Source: Parabacteroides goldsteinii DSM 19448 = WAL 12034
GTDB lineage: Bacteria; Bacteroidota; Bacteroidia; Bacteroidales; Tannerellaceae
DNA length: 64,000 nt
NCBI RefSeq assembly: GCF_000969835.1
Contig: NZ_KQ033912.1
Location: 2,751,373 to 2,815,372, forward strand
Reading direction: 5' to 3'
The notes under the pieces: generated by a model
Databases searched by the model: none
What the model was told of the DNA's origin: nothing
The model's input: only the letters and a program-made list of their open reading frames with translations
In this document: positions 42,724 through 52,694 of the stretch, piece after piece
Numbering within the stretch: position 1 is the stretch's first letter
Layout: each line of letters starts with the position of its first letter
Position numbers and translations under genes: made by a program

Positions 42724-45700
42724 GTGAAGAAAGGTTTTTACTATATAATTTCGATATTCGTGGTTCTCTTGCTTTGGTCGTGCAGTACGAAGAAAAACAC
42801 CAAAGCAAGCCGGTTCTACCATTCCTTTACATCCAGATACAATATCTATTATAACGGAAAAACTTCTTTTGATGAAGCCCTGAAATCTATGGAGACAGGC
42901 TACAAGGAAAGTTATTCCGAAATGATCCACATGTATCCGATCAGTGCACAGCCGAAAGATAAAAAGGAAACCGGCGGTCCCTTCGACCGCGCCATCGAGA
43001 AAGGCAATAAAGCCATAAAACTTCATTCCATCAAAGCCAAGCCGGCAAAGAAACCGGGTTGGCGTAACGATCCCAAACAACGTGCTTTGCAGGAACAGGA
43101 AGAATATAACCCTTTCCTGAAGAAATGTTGGCTGCTGATCGGGCAGGGACAGTTCTATAATGCTGATTTCTTGCAAGCCTCTGCCACTTTTTCTTATATT
43201 GCCCGCCATTATTCCCATGACGAGGAAGTAGTGGCCGAAGCCCGTTTGTGGCAGGCCCGTTGTTATTCGGAAATGGATTGGTTCTATGAGTCCGAAGATA
43301 TTTTGGGTAAGCTGAATACCAATGGAATACCCCGCAAGAACCTGAATCAGTATGCCGCCGTTTATGCCGATTATCTGGTCAAGAGCAAACAGTATGAAGA
43401 AGCTATCCCTTATTTTAAGACGGCAATCAAATCGGAAAAAAGCAAACTTCAGCGTACCCGTATGAAATACCTGCTGGGACAAATCTATGCTGCGCAGGAA
43501 CAGGACGGCCCTGCCTATAAAATGTTCAACGAAGTAGCTAAAGCCAGTCCTCCCTATGAACTTGAATTTGCGGCCCGTATCCGTCAGACGGAAGTATTCT
43601 CCGGTGCTAACTATCAGAAGGTAGTCAAGATGCTTCATCGTATGGCGAAGAGCGATAAGAATAAGGATTATCTGGATCAGGTTTATTATGCCCTCGGAAA
43701 TGTTTACCTGAACCGGGAAGATACGGCAAATGCCATAAAGAATTATGAATTGGGTATCGAAAAGAGCACACAGAACGGACTGGAGAAAGCTATCTGCCAG
43801 ATCAAACTGGGCGATATCTATTTCACCATGCGTGATTATGTAAAGGCTCAGCCCTGTTTCAGTGGCGCATTGTCCGGTATCCAGAAAGAATACAAAGACT
43901 TTAAGCGTGTGTCGAAACTTTCGGCAGTCCTGGACGAGCTGGTCGTACATGTGGAAGCTGTCCATTTGCAGGATAGCTTACAGACCCTGGCAAAAATGCC
44001 GGAAACGGAACGTTTGGCTGTCATCGACAAGATCATAGAACAGGTAAAGAAAGAGGAAGAAGAAGCCAAGGCTTTGGCTGAGAAAGAGGCTTATCTGGCT
44101 GACCAGGCTGCCAAAGGAACGGGTATAAACCGTCCCGGGACAGAAACCGGCGGTATCGTTCTCCCGACTGCATCGGGCGGGACTTCTTTTTACTTCTATA
44201 ATCCTTCGACCGTATCGCAGGGTAAGGCGCAGTTCCAGCGCAAGTGGGGACGTCGTACACTGGAAGATAACTGGCGTCGCCGTAAAAAAGAAATGTCAAC
44301 CTTCAACGAAGATGCTCTGGAAGAGGGTGAACTGGCGGAGACAGCAGCCGGAGCCATTGGACCGGACGGTCAGCCTTTGCCGACCGACTCGCTGGAGGCC
44401 GGTTTGCCGGAGGTTGCTGCCGATGACCCGAAATCACGCGAATATTATTTGCAGCAGTTACCTTTCACGCAGGAAGATGTGGATGCCTCGAATATAATTA
44501 TTGAGGACGGATTGTATAATATGGCGATGATCTATAAAGATAAACTGGAGGATTTGCCTTTGTCGATCGAGGCTTTTGAAGAACTGGAACGTCGTTTTCC
44601 GGATAATTCGCACCGCTTGGAGAGTTATTACCAGGTCTATCTGATGGCGCTCCGTACGGGTAATACCTCTTTGGCCGCCGAGTACAAGACGAAGATGATC
44701 AATGCCTTCCCGAATGAGGATTATACGATTGCTATCTCTGATCCGAATTATGAATATAATATACGTATGATGGATTCCGTACAGGATTCGATCTATCAAC
44801 AGACGTATAATAGTTATCTGGCAAGCGATACTGTTACTGTGCGTCGGAATTTCCGCGATGTCAGTGTCAAATATCCGTTGGCAACCCTGATGCCGAAATT
44901 TATGTTCCTGGATGCGTTGACTTATGTACAGGCCGGTGATGCCGAAGGTTTCAAAACGGCCTTGAAAGCGTTGGTAGAGAAATATCCGACAGCCGATGTG
45001 ACGGAACTGGCAGGTGAGATGCTGAAAGGTATCCTTCGCGGCCGTACCCTGATGCAAGGCAGCGTGACCGGTATGACCTGGAACCTGCGTTTTGGTCTGG
45101 GTGAAGACGGTTCTTTGTCGGCAGCCGACTCTGCACGTACATTTACTGCCGAGCCGAATACTCCTTACCGTATGATCCTGATGTATCCGACCGGAAGTGT
45201 GGATAAAAACCAGTTGCTGTTTGCCGTGGCAGCTTACAACTTTGCCAACTTTATGGTGAAGGAGTTTGATTTGGCCTTTGAAGAAGCCGGCCCGATGTCA
45301 ATGCTGAACATCATCGGCTTTACAGGTATTGAAGAAATCCTGCAATACTATAAAATGATTTATGGTAAAGATGGTTACGCTCAGGCTCTGGATAAAAATG
45401 TTGCTATCCTTCCGATCTCCGAGGACAATTACGAGACATTGATGCGAGGTAAGACACTGGAAGAATATATCAACTTCTTTGAAGAAAACTTTGGCGACAA
45501 AGCCCCGGAACTGGCAACACGTTGGAAGAATCGTATGCTGGTGGAAGAAGAAAAAGTGAAAGAAGCCGAAGCAGAAGCTGAAACTGAAGCAGAACTTCCG
45601 GGCGAAGATCAACCGACCGAAGCTGTTCAACCGGAAGATGAAGCCCCGGCAAAAGAAATCAAGTCGGTACGTAGAAAAGAAGCCGGGGAAGAAAAGAAAG

Positions 45701-46350
45701 AAGAAGCTGAAAAACCAGTAGAACAGGTTGCTCCGAAAGATACTGTCATTCCGGAGATATCTGTCCCGGATACTGTTGTCAATGTTCCGGTAATTGAAGC
45801 TTCTGTCGATACGGTTTCCGTACAGCCGGCTGTTTCCGATACTGTTGCGGTTGCTTCTCCTCAGGATACTGTCCCTGCCGTCCAGGCACCGGAAGAACGG
45901 AAAGAGCTTACATTAAAAGAAATAGAAGCAATCCGCAAACGTGAAGCCGCAGCGGAAGAAGCCCGTAAGGAAGCCGACCGCAAGGCATTCGAAGCACAAC
46001 AAAAAGCCGAGAAAGAATTGCAGGAGCAGAAAGCCAAAGAACGTGCTGACTTGCTAAAAAAGCAGGAAGAAGAAGAAAAAGCCCTTCTGAAAGCGAAAGC
46101 CGACCGTGAAAAGCAGCTTGAGCAGGATCGTAAGAACAAGTTGAAACAGGCTGAAGCCGACCGTAAAGCGAAGCTGAAAGCCCGTGAAGAACTTCGCAAA
46201 CAAAAAGAGCGCGAATACAAGGAAAGGCTCAAACAAAAGGAAAAAGAGCGTAAGCAGAAGGAAAAACAGTATAAAGAAACACTGAAAGCAAAAGAAAAAG
46301 CCCGCCGCGAAGCACAAAAAGCGAAAGAGGCGGCAGCACGTAAGAGGTGA
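42724..46350 (+). CDS. porW: PorW/SprE-like type IX secretion lipoprotein with TPR repeats
   Basis: A 1208-residue lipoprotein (lipobox VLLLWSCSTKK) of the PorW/SprE family, a periplasmic component linked to the type IX secretion motor and translocon. The N-terminal signature CSTKKNTKASRFYHSFTSRYNIYYNGKTSFDEA is typical. TPR-like helical repeats follow through about residue 950 (AEARLWQARCYSEM; QVYYALGNVYLNREDTANAIKNYELG). A Pro/Glu/Val-rich linker (about 940-1060) and a long, highly charged Lys/Glu coiled coil (about 1060-1208) end the protein. The start is GTG; no nearby in-frame ATG fits the signal peptide. A convergent sigma gene lies beyond a shared hairpin. Confidence 0.85.
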   Translation: MKKGFYYIISIFVVLLLWSCSTKKNTKASRFYHSFTSRYNIYYNGKTSFDEALKSMETGYKESYSEMIHMYPISAQPKDKKETGGPFDRAIEKGNKAIKLHSIKAKPAKKPGWRNDPKQRALQEQEEYNPFLKKCWLLIGQGQFYNADFLQASATFSYIARHYSHDEEVVAEARLWQARCYSEMDWFYESEDILGKLNTNGIPRKNLNQYAAVYADYLVKSKQYEEAIPYFKTAIKSEKSKLQRTRMKYLLGQIYAAQEQDGPAYKMFNEVAKASPPYELEFAARIRQTEVFSGANYQKVVKMLHRMAKSDKNKDYLDQVYYALGNVYLNREDTANAIKNYELGIEKSTQNGLEKAICQIKLGDIYFTMRDYVKAQPCFSGALSGIQKEYKDFKRVSKLSAVLDELVVHVEAVHLQDSLQTLAKMPETERLAVIDKIIEQVKKEEEEAKALAEKEAYLADQAAKGTGINRPGTETGGIVLPTASGGTSFYFYNPSTVSQGKAQFQRKWGRRTLEDNWRRRKKEMSTFNEDALEEGELAETAAGAIGPDGQPLPTDSLEAGLPEVAADDPKSREYYLQQLPFTQEDVDASNIIIEDGLYNMAMIYKDKLEDLPLSIEAFEELERRFPDNSHRLESYYQVYLMALRTGNTSLAAEYKTKMINAFPNEDYTIAISDPNYEYNIRMMDSVQDSIYQQTYNSYLASDTVTVRRNFRDVSVKYPLATLMPKFMFLDALTYVQAGDAEGFKTALKALVEKYPTADVTELAGEMLKGILRGRTLMQGSVTGMTWNLRFGLGEDGSLSAADSARTFTAEPNTPYRMILMYPTGSVDKNQLLFAVAAYNFANFMVKEFDLAFEEAGPMSMLNIIGFTGIEEILQYYKMIYGKDGYAQALDKNVAILPISEDNYETLMRGKTLEEYINFFEENFGDKAPELATRWKNRMLVEEEKVKEAEAEAETEAELPGEDQPTEAVQPEDEAPAKEIKSVRRKEAGEEKKEEAEKPVEQVAPKDTVIPEISVPDTVVNVPVIEASVDTVSVQPAVSDTVAVASPQDTVPAVQAPEERKELTLKEIEAIRKREAAAEEARKEADRKAFEAQQKAEKELQEQKAKERADLLKKQEEEEKALLKAKADREKQLEQDRKNKLKQAEADRKAKLKAREELRKQKEREYKERLKQKEKERKQKEKQYKETLKAKEKARREAQKAKEAAARKR

Positions 46351-46355
46351 TGAGC

Positions 46356-46385
46356 TTTGTCATGGCTCGAGTCTGCCATGACAAA
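46356..46385. terminator. Bidirectional terminator between porW and sigma gene
   Basis: TTTGTCATGGC (46356-46366) and GCCATGACAAA (46375-46385) form an 11-bp perfect stem with an 8-nt loop between two convergent genes. A T-run follows on the plus strand at 46390-46394. Confidence 0.75.
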
Positions 46386-46395
46386 ACAGTTTTTC

Positions 46396-46905
46396 TTATG
46401 CATATTGGTAGTCTTTCAGCTTTTGCTGTAATTCTTTGCGTGCGAAAAAAATACGGCTTTTTACTGTCCCCAAAGGGAGATTTAGTTGTTCTGCAATTTC
46501 ATGATATTTATATCCATTTAAAAATAAGGAAAATGGGATTTTTACTTCATCGTTCAATTCTGTAACAGCTTTTGTGATCTCCTGAATTTGATAGACCTTG
46601 TCTGGAGAACCAGAGATGGAGTCATTGGTTATGTTTAAGTTGTACAAATCAGTATTTTGATCTACTACAGTCTGTTCACGCACAATCTTATGATAGTTAT
46701 TAATGAAAAGATTGCGCATTACGGTCATAACCCAACCTGTAAAATTGACATTGTCTACGAATTTTTCCTGATTGTCCAACACTTTCAGCGTAGTATCTTG
46801 CAACAGATCCAGAGCGTCATCCCTGTTTGCTGTTAGCTTGATAGCGAAATTCATCATGTGATCTTGTAATCCGAGTAATCTTTGTTGAAATTGTATTCTG
46901 TTCAT
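46396..46905 (-). CDS. ECF-type RNA polymerase sigma-70 factor
   Basis: A 169-residue sigma factor with region 2 (MMNFAIKLTANRDDALDLLQDTTLKVL; NFTGWVMTVMRNLFINNYHK) and region 4 (PFSLFLNGYKYHEIAEQLNLPLGTVKSRIFFARKELQQKL). It belongs to the general ECF group rather than the FecI/SusC-linked group and has no adjacent anti-sigma gene. It is transcribed divergently from SusC 3; the 590-bp gap between them holds the second predicted invertible segment. A weak -7 box (TAGATTTG on the minus strand, 46944-46951) could serve it. In the present orientation, the promoter inside the inverton also points toward this gene. Confidence 0.9.
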   Translation of the reverse strand: MNRIQFQQRLLGLQDHMMNFAIKLTANRDDALDLLQDTTLKVLDNQEKFVDNVNFTGWVMTVMRNLFINNYHKIVREQTVVDQNTDLYNLNITNDSISGSPDKVYQIQEITKAVTELNDEVKIPFSLFLNGYKYHEIAEQLNLPLGTVKSRIFFARKELQQKLKDYQYA

Positions 46906-47495
46906 AATGTTTGTTGTTTATTAATATACGTTTTTATCTGCTGCAAATCTATTTTTTATGTTCATTATGGCGTGTTCGATTTCGTACGGAAAGATTCAGA
47001 AATTGTTTTACATACCCGTTAGAGCATATTTGTCGGATGATTTCGTACTTTTGGTAGACAGTAGATGGTCTCTCGATGAATGCTGAATAGATTTATTGTA
47101 AATATCGGATAGAAATGATCTCCTTTTGTTCTTATCTAGTTACTATTGGAGAGGATATTGGTAAGGTAAAGAATATTTTTCCGGATATTAGTTCTTGGAG
47201 AACTATTTCATTTAAAGACTATATCACATTGTGAAAACAAAATTATATAAAAATGGAAATAAATACAAAACCCAAGAGGGTAATATAACTATATTTAACC
47301 AATTTGAGTCTTCTTGTAATTTATCAATCTTTTTTATTAGTGTCCTTATTTATCAATCAACTTGTCTATATGTGTAATACATAGCAACTTATCATATAGC
47401 CATAGTTCTCCAAGAACTATGATGATAAAACGACTATTCATATTAAATAATTCTTAGACCTGTTTTTGTTTATTAACCTTAAATTAGCAAGTGTA
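46906..47495. other. Gene-free 590-bp divergent region before SusC 3
   Basis: No gene is visible. It contains the candidate sigma promoter at 46944-46951, the predicted invertible segment 47189-47419, and a 15-bp sequence (47428-47442) shared in opposite orientation with 7842-7856. Confidence 0.7.
47189..47419. promoter_or_regulatory. Predicted invertible promoter (inverton), PUL 3
   Basis: TAGTTCTTGGAGAACTAT at 47189-47206 has a perfect 18-bp inverted copy at 47402-47419, flanking 195 bp. The repeats resemble those of the PUL 1 segment (core AGTTCT/AGAACT), whose spacer is 199 bp. Inside is a consensus promoter on the minus strand: TTTG at 47269-47266, a 20-bp spacer and TAATTTTG at 47245-47238, pointing away from SusC. 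In this assembly SusC 3 would be off; inversion would aim the promoter at SusC, whose ATG is 77 bp past the right repeat. Confidence 0.7.
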
Positions 47496-50400
47496 ATGAT
47501 TAGATTGCGAAAGAGGTGTAGCGGTCAATGCTGTCAGCCTCAGAAGATTCAAAGCACGAAGCCTGGAAAATATTCATATGGATGGATATTACCGGCATTT
47601 TTATTAACAGTTGTGGGACTACCTTGCAGAAACCTTCGGGCTGAAGTATTTCCCGTGGTAGCCAAAGTTCAACAATCGTCGAAATTCAAAGGCAAAATCT
47701 CGGATACGGGAGGAGATCCTTTACCTGGTGCTACGGTGCAGATAAAAGGTAGTACGAAAGGAGTTATTGCCGATATGGATGGTAACTTTGAGTTTGATGA
47801 TTGTCTTCTTAACAGTACCCTGGTTGTTTCGTATATCGGTATGGAAACTAAGGAAATAAAGTATACCGGACAGAAATTCCTGAATATTGTAATGGAAGCA
47901 AAAACGGATGAGTTGGAAGAAGTAACCGTAGTCGCTTTCGCCAAACAGAAAAAAGAAAGTGTGGTATCCGCCATTACGACTGTGAAACCGACGGAGTTAA
48001 AAATCCCGAGCAGTAACCTGACAACGGCTTTTGCCGGTCGTGTTGCCGGATTGATCTCTTATCAAACAAGTGGTGAGCCGGGACAGGATAACGCCAGTTT
48101 CTTTATCCGTGGTATTACGACTTTTGGTGCTGAGGCAAAGAAAGATCCGCTTATCCTGATCGACGGTATTGAATTGAGTACGGATGACCTGGCACGTTTG
48201 AATACAGATGATATTGCCAGTTTTTCGATCATGAAAGATGCTACGGCTACGGCATTATACGGTGCACGCGGAGCGAATGGCGTAATCTCTGTTACAACGA
48301 AAGAAGGTAGAGAAGGAAAAGTAACCATTAACGCCCGTGTGGAAAACTCTTTCTCATCTCCGACCAAAAAAATCAGCCAGACCGATCCTGTTACTTATAT
48401 GCGGATGCAGAATGAAGCGATTAAAACCCGTGACCCACTGGGATTGGCTTTGTATTCGGAAGAAAAAATAACGATGACCGAACGTGGATTATATCCGAAT
48501 ATTTTCCCGACAACGGACTGGTATGATACCATGTTCAACGATGTGATCTCCAACCAGCGTGCCAATCTGAGCCTTAGCGGTGGTGGAACGGTTGCCCGTT
48601 ATTATGTGGCTGCCAATGTCTCGAAAGACAATGGTAACATGAAAGTCGATAAAAGAAATAATTTTAATTCTAATATCAGCCTGATGAAATATTCGATCCG
48701 TTCGAATATCAATATCAACCTGACAAAAACAACGGAGTTGGTATTGCGTATGAGCGGAACGTTTGATGAATATACAGGACCTATCGGCGGCGGTTCTTTT
48801 ATGTACAAGGAAGTGATGATGGCCAATCCCGTATTATTCAAACCTTATTATGAACCGGATGAACAGTACGCATATTCCAAGCATATCTTATTCGGTAACT
48901 ATGGTGCCGGTAATTATGTAAACCCGTATGCACAGGCATTGAAGGGGTATAATGATTATAGTAAGAATACGATGCTGGTTCAATTCGAAGGTAAGCAGAA
49001 GTTGGATATGTTGACCGAAGGACTTGCTATCCGTGCAAAGATCAATATAGACCGTTATTCTGAATATTCGGTAGACCGTGCTTATTCTCCTTTCTTTTAT
49101 AATATATCATCTTATAATCTTCAGAATAATACTTATAAACTGAATCGTTTGAATCCGGCTACCGGTACGGAATGGATTAATTATAATCCGGGAAATAGAT
49201 ATGTAAATACGAATTTTTATCTGGAAGGAGCAGCAGAATACACCCGTAATTTTGACAAACATGGGGTAAATGCTTTGTTAGTTTATACAATGCAAAGTAA
49301 AAAGACGGGTATAGCCGATAATCTTCAATTGTCTTTACCCGGGCGTAATATGGGGTTAGCCGGACGTGCAGCCTATAATTATGACGGGCGTTATTTCGGT
49401 GAGTTCGTTTTTGGATATAATGGTTCGGAACGTTTTTCCAAAAATAATCGTTGGGGATTCTTTCCTTCTGTAGCCGGTGGCTGGATGCTCTCAAAAGAAA
49501 GCTTTTTCGAACCTCTGACGACAGTGTTTGACCAGTTTAAGTTTAAGGCCTCTTACGGTTTGACAGGCCAGGATCAGATTGGAGATGGTAATGACCGGTT
49601 CTATTATCTGTCGCAAGTAACATTGAATAGCAGTGACCGGAATGTGAATTGGGGTACTCAATTGAATTACAATCCGGGGGGAATTATTGTAGACCGTTAT
49701 GCCAATGATGAGATTGGATGGGAAAAATCCTATAAATTGAATGTGGGAGCAGAAATGCGTACGGTATTTGGGCTTTCAGCCAATGTTGAATATTTCACAG
49801 AACGGCGGGAAAATATTTTGCTGAACCGTATAATCCCGAATACAATGGGGATCATTCCTGATGTAAAGGCTAATTTAGGAAAGGCGAAAGGTAAAGGTGT
49901 GGATATGGAACTGAACTATGAGAAGAGTTTCAATAAAGATTTATGGATCACAGGACGCGGAACGTTTACGTATGCAACGAGCGAGGCTGTGGAATGGGAA
50001 GAACCGGATTACAGTGAAACTCCTTGGTTGTCGAAAGTTGGCAAATCGTTGGGACAGACATGGGGATATATAGCAGAACGTTTGTTTGTTGATGAAGAAG
50101 AAGTAAAAAATTCTCCTACCCAATTCGGTGAATATATGGCGGGTGATATTAAATATCGTGATGTAAACGGTGACGGTAAAATTTCGGAATTGGATAAAGT
50201 TCCTATCGGTTATCCGACAACCCCGGAGATTAATTATGGTTTCGGTCTGTCGGTAGGTTACAAAGGACTCGATGCCTCTTTCTTTTTCCAGGGGTCGGGA
50301 CGCCAGTCTTTCTGGCTGGATCTTAAAAAGATCACTCCGTTTTTAGATGGAGATGCCGGAGAGAATGGTGAAGATGGTTTGCTGGGACAAAATGCAGTGC

Positions 50401-50738
50401 TGGATGTGATAGCTAATAGCTATTGGTCGGAAAATAACAGGAATCCTTATGCTTTCTGGCCTCGTTTGGCAAATCAGTCAGTTGAAAATAACAATCAGAC
50501 AAGTACCTGGTTTATGCAGGATGCTACTTTTCTTCGATTGAAATCTGTGGAAATAGGTTATACTGTACCCAAAAATTTGGTGAAGAAGTTCAAGGTTCAG
50601 AACTTACGTTTTTATGTGAGTGGAACTAATTTGCTTTGTTGGAGCAAATTTAAACTATGGGATCCTGAAATGGCAGGTAACGGATTAGGTTATCCTGTTC
50701 AACGTGTGATCAATGTGGGACTTAATTTAGGATTCTAA
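47496..50738 (+). CDS. SusC-like TonB-dependent outer-membrane transporter (PUL 3)
   Basis: A 1080-residue SusC homologue without an STN domain. An N-terminal signal region (SYGWILPAFLLTVVGLPCRNLRA) is followed by the carboxypeptidase-regulatory-like domain (KFKGKISDTGGDPLPGATV), the TonB-box region EEVTVVAFAKQ, the plug (ATALYGARGANGVISVTTKEG) and the barrel ending NVGLNLGF. ATG 47496 is preferred over an in-frame TTG at 47466. It is strongly similar to the SusC proteins at 8094 and 21680, particularly around the plug (PSSNLTTAFAGRVAGLISYQ). SusD follows after 18 bp. The upstream inverton is the likely switch. Confidence 0.95.
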   Translation: MIRLRKRCSGQCCQPQKIQSTKPGKYSYGWILPAFLLTVVGLPCRNLRAEVFPVVAKVQQSSKFKGKISDTGGDPLPGATVQIKGSTKGVIADMDGNFEFDDCLLNSTLVVSYIGMETKEIKYTGQKFLNIVMEAKTDELEEVTVVAFAKQKKESVVSAITTVKPTELKIPSSNLTTAFAGRVAGLISYQTSGEPGQDNASFFIRGITTFGAEAKKDPLILIDGIELSTDDLARLNTDDIASFSIMKDATATALYGARGANGVISVTTKEGREGKVTINARVENSFSSPTKKISQTDPVTYMRMQNEAIKTRDPLGLALYSEEKITMTERGLYPNIFPTTDWYDTMFNDVISNQRANLSLSGGGTVARYYVAANVSKDNGNMKVDKRNNFNSNISLMKYSIRSNININLTKTTELVLRMSGTFDEYTGPIGGGSFMYKEVMMANPVLFKPYYEPDEQYAYSKHILFGNYGAGNYVNPYAQALKGYNDYSKNTMLVQFEGKQKLDMLTEGLAIRAKINIDRYSEYSVDRAYSPFFYNISSYNLQNNTYKLNRLNPATGTEWINYNPGNRYVNTNFYLEGAAEYTRNFDKHGVNALLVYTMQSKKTGIADNLQLSLPGRNMGLAGRAAYNYDGRYFGEFVFGYNGSERFSKNNRWGFFPSVAGGWMLSKESFFEPLTTVFDQFKFKASYGLTGQDQIGDGNDRFYYLSQVTLNSSDRNVNWGTQLNYNPGGIIVDRYANDEIGWEKSYKLNVGAEMRTVFGLSANVEYFTERRENILLNRIIPNTMGIIPDVKANLGKAKGKGVDMELNYEKSFNKDLWITGRGTFTYATSEAVEWEEPDYSETPWLSKVGKSLGQTWGYIAERLFVDEEEVKNSPTQFGEYMAGDIKYRDVNGDGKISELDKVPIGYPTTPEINYGFGLSVGYKGLDASFFFQGSGRQSFWLDLKKITPFLDGDAGENGEDGLLGQNAVLDVIANSYWSENNRNPYAFWPRLANQSVENNNQTSTWFMQDATFLRLKSVEIGYTVPKNLVKKFKVQNLRFYVSGTNLLCWSKFKLWDPEMAGNGLGYPVQRVINVGLNLGF

Positions 50739-50756
50739 TTTAATAAAACGGAAAAT

Positions 50757-52673
50757 ATGAAATCGATATATCAATATTTAATATATATATGTACGGCTTT
50801 TTCAATAGCCTCCTGTAATTATCTGGATGTTGTTCCGGACAATGTTCCGACATTGGATAATGCCTTTTCAGACCGGTATACAGCTGAACAATATCTGGCT
50901 ACCTGTTATTGGGGAATGCCAAAGTCGGCCGGATGGAATGAGAATCCGGGGATATTCGGATCGTTAGAGATGATCTTTAATAAAGAAGGGAGTACTTCCG
51001 GTGGTATGAAATTCGGGCTGGGAACCGATAGTCCTACCAGTGCTTTGATCAATTATTGGGGTGGTACAGGTAGCATGATCCGTTCTTTGTATGCAGGTAT
51101 TCGTGAGTGTAATACTTTTATGGAAGGAATTGTTGGTGTAAAAGATCTGAACCAGTACGAAATTAAGCGTATGATTGCAGAAGTTAAACTGATTAAAGCC
51201 TATATGCACTTTTACTTGCTGACCTATTACGGCCCTATCTGTCCTTTGCGTGAAAATATACCGGTGAAAGAATCAACACAAGGTGTCAGGGTATATCGTG
51301 AAAAAGTCGATGATTGCTTTGCCTATATCCTGGAATTATTGGATGAAGTAATAGAAGGCGATCCGCTTCCTTTGGTGATTGAAAACCAGACTAGTGAATT
51401 AGGCCGTTTTGCCCGTCCGGCAGCTTATATGTTGAAAGCAAAAGTTTTAGTCTATTGGGCCAGCCCGTTGTTTAACGGGAATACGGATTATAACAGTTTC
51501 CGTAATTATAACGGGGAACCGTTCTTTAATCAGACGTATGATGAAACACGTTGGCAAAAGGCTGCGGAGGCTTGTAAAGAGGCTGTCGATATTTGTGAGA
51601 GTGCTGGTATCCGTCTGTACCAGATTTCCGATTATATTGCTACTAAAACTCTTTCGGATGAAACTCAATTGGTACAGACATTGCGTGGTTCTGTAAGTGA
51701 CCGCTGGAATTGTGAGTTGGTATGGGGAAATTCTTCTTATCCGGTAAATAGTGGTTTGCAGGGAGAATGCATCTGTTATCTGGAGCAGGCAACCTCTTTA
51801 AACTATGGAACACGTATGAGTGTGTCGATGGCGACGGTCGAACAGTTTTATTCTAAAAATGGTGTTCCTATTGAGGAAGACAAAGAATATGATTATTCGA
51901 ATCGCTTCAATGTGCGGACCGGAGACGAGGATCATAAATATTATATTCAGAAAGGTGAGCAGACTGCCGCTATGAATTTTGACCGTGAGCCTCGTTTTTA
52001 TTCGACATTAGGTTTTGACCGTGGTAAATGGTATGGGAACTCATATAAGAACGTACCGGATGACGATGCGGAATGTCTATATCCCAAAAATCGGTTCGGT
52101 GAATTTTCTTCGGTAGCCAATCCGGGTAATTATAATGCGACAGGTTATTGGCCCAAAAAGTTGGTTTCGATCAATTCCAGTTTCCGTAATGCCAATGATA
52201 TCAGCTGGGAAAACTATGCTTTTCCGGATATGCGTTTTGCCGACCTTCTCTTACTATGCGCCGAAGCTTTGAATGAATCGAAAGATGCTCCCGACGCGGA
52301 AGTTTATAAGTATGTGGACATGGTACGTGAACGTGCCGGTTTGAAAGGAGTGGTGGAAAGCTGGCAGAAATATTCGAATCAGGCTAATAAACCGTCTACG
52401 AAAGTCGGCATGCGTGAGATCATTCAGCGTGAGCGTAAAATCGAACTGGCTTGTGAAGGTGTTTATTATTGGGACAGCCGCCGCTGGAAAACAGCCCAGA
52501 AAGAGCAGAACCGTCTGATACAGGGTTGGAATGTCAATGCCAAAGAGGTCGTGGATTATTATACTTTGACTACGGTCTATACGCAGTCATTTACTTATAA
52601 AAACTATTTTGCCCCGATACCAGAGTCTGATATTGTGAATAATCCGCAATTGGTACAGAATCCGGGGTGGTAA
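50757..52673 (+). CDS. SusD-like glycan-binding lipoprotein (PUL 3)
   Basis: A 638-residue SusD/RagB lipoprotein (lipobox SIASCNYLDVVPDN). Family segments include AEVKLIKAYMHFYLLTYYGPI, DLLLLCAEALNE, MVRERAGLKG and REIIQRERKIELACEGVYYWDSRRW. Surface partner of the SusC at 47496. The following lipoprotein gene starts 21 bp after the stop. Paralogous to 11328-13271 and 25135-27048. Confidence 0.95.
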   Translation: MKSIYQYLIYICTAFSIASCNYLDVVPDNVPTLDNAFSDRYTAEQYLATCYWGMPKSAGWNENPGIFGSLEMIFNKEGSTSGGMKFGLGTDSPTSALINYWGGTGSMIRSLYAGIRECNTFMEGIVGVKDLNQYEIKRMIAEVKLIKAYMHFYLLTYYGPICPLRENIPVKESTQGVRVYREKVDDCFAYILELLDEVIEGDPLPLVIENQTSELGRFARPAAYMLKAKVLVYWASPLFNGNTDYNSFRNYNGEPFFNQTYDETRWQKAAEACKEAVDICESAGIRLYQISDYIATKTLSDETQLVQTLRGSVSDRWNCELVWGNSSYPVNSGLQGECICYLEQATSLNYGTRMSVSMATVEQFYSKNGVPIEEDKEYDYSNRFNVRTGDEDHKYYIQKGEQTAAMNFDREPRFYSTLGFDRGKWYGNSYKNVPDDDAECLYPKNRFGEFSSVANPGNYNATGYWPKKLVSINSSFRNANDISWENYAFPDMRFADLLLLCAEALNESKDAPDAEVYKYVDMVRERAGLKGVVESWQKYSNQANKPSTKVGMREIIQRERKIELACEGVYYWDSRRWKTAQKEQNRLIQGWNVNAKEVVDYYTLTTVYTQSFTYKNYFAPIPESDIVNNPQLVQNPGW

Positions 52674-52694
52674 TTAATCATGTAATACAGAATT

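Noticed and set aside
42697..43965. 422-residue minus-strand ORF
   Set aside because: It is entirely antisense to the lipoprotein and TPR part of the PorW-like gene, which has clear homology; no own family features.
45861..46403. Long minus-strand ORF rich in Ser, Phe and Cys
   Set aside because: It mirrors the Lys/Glu-rich coiled-coil codons of the PorW-like gene and is a shadow frame.
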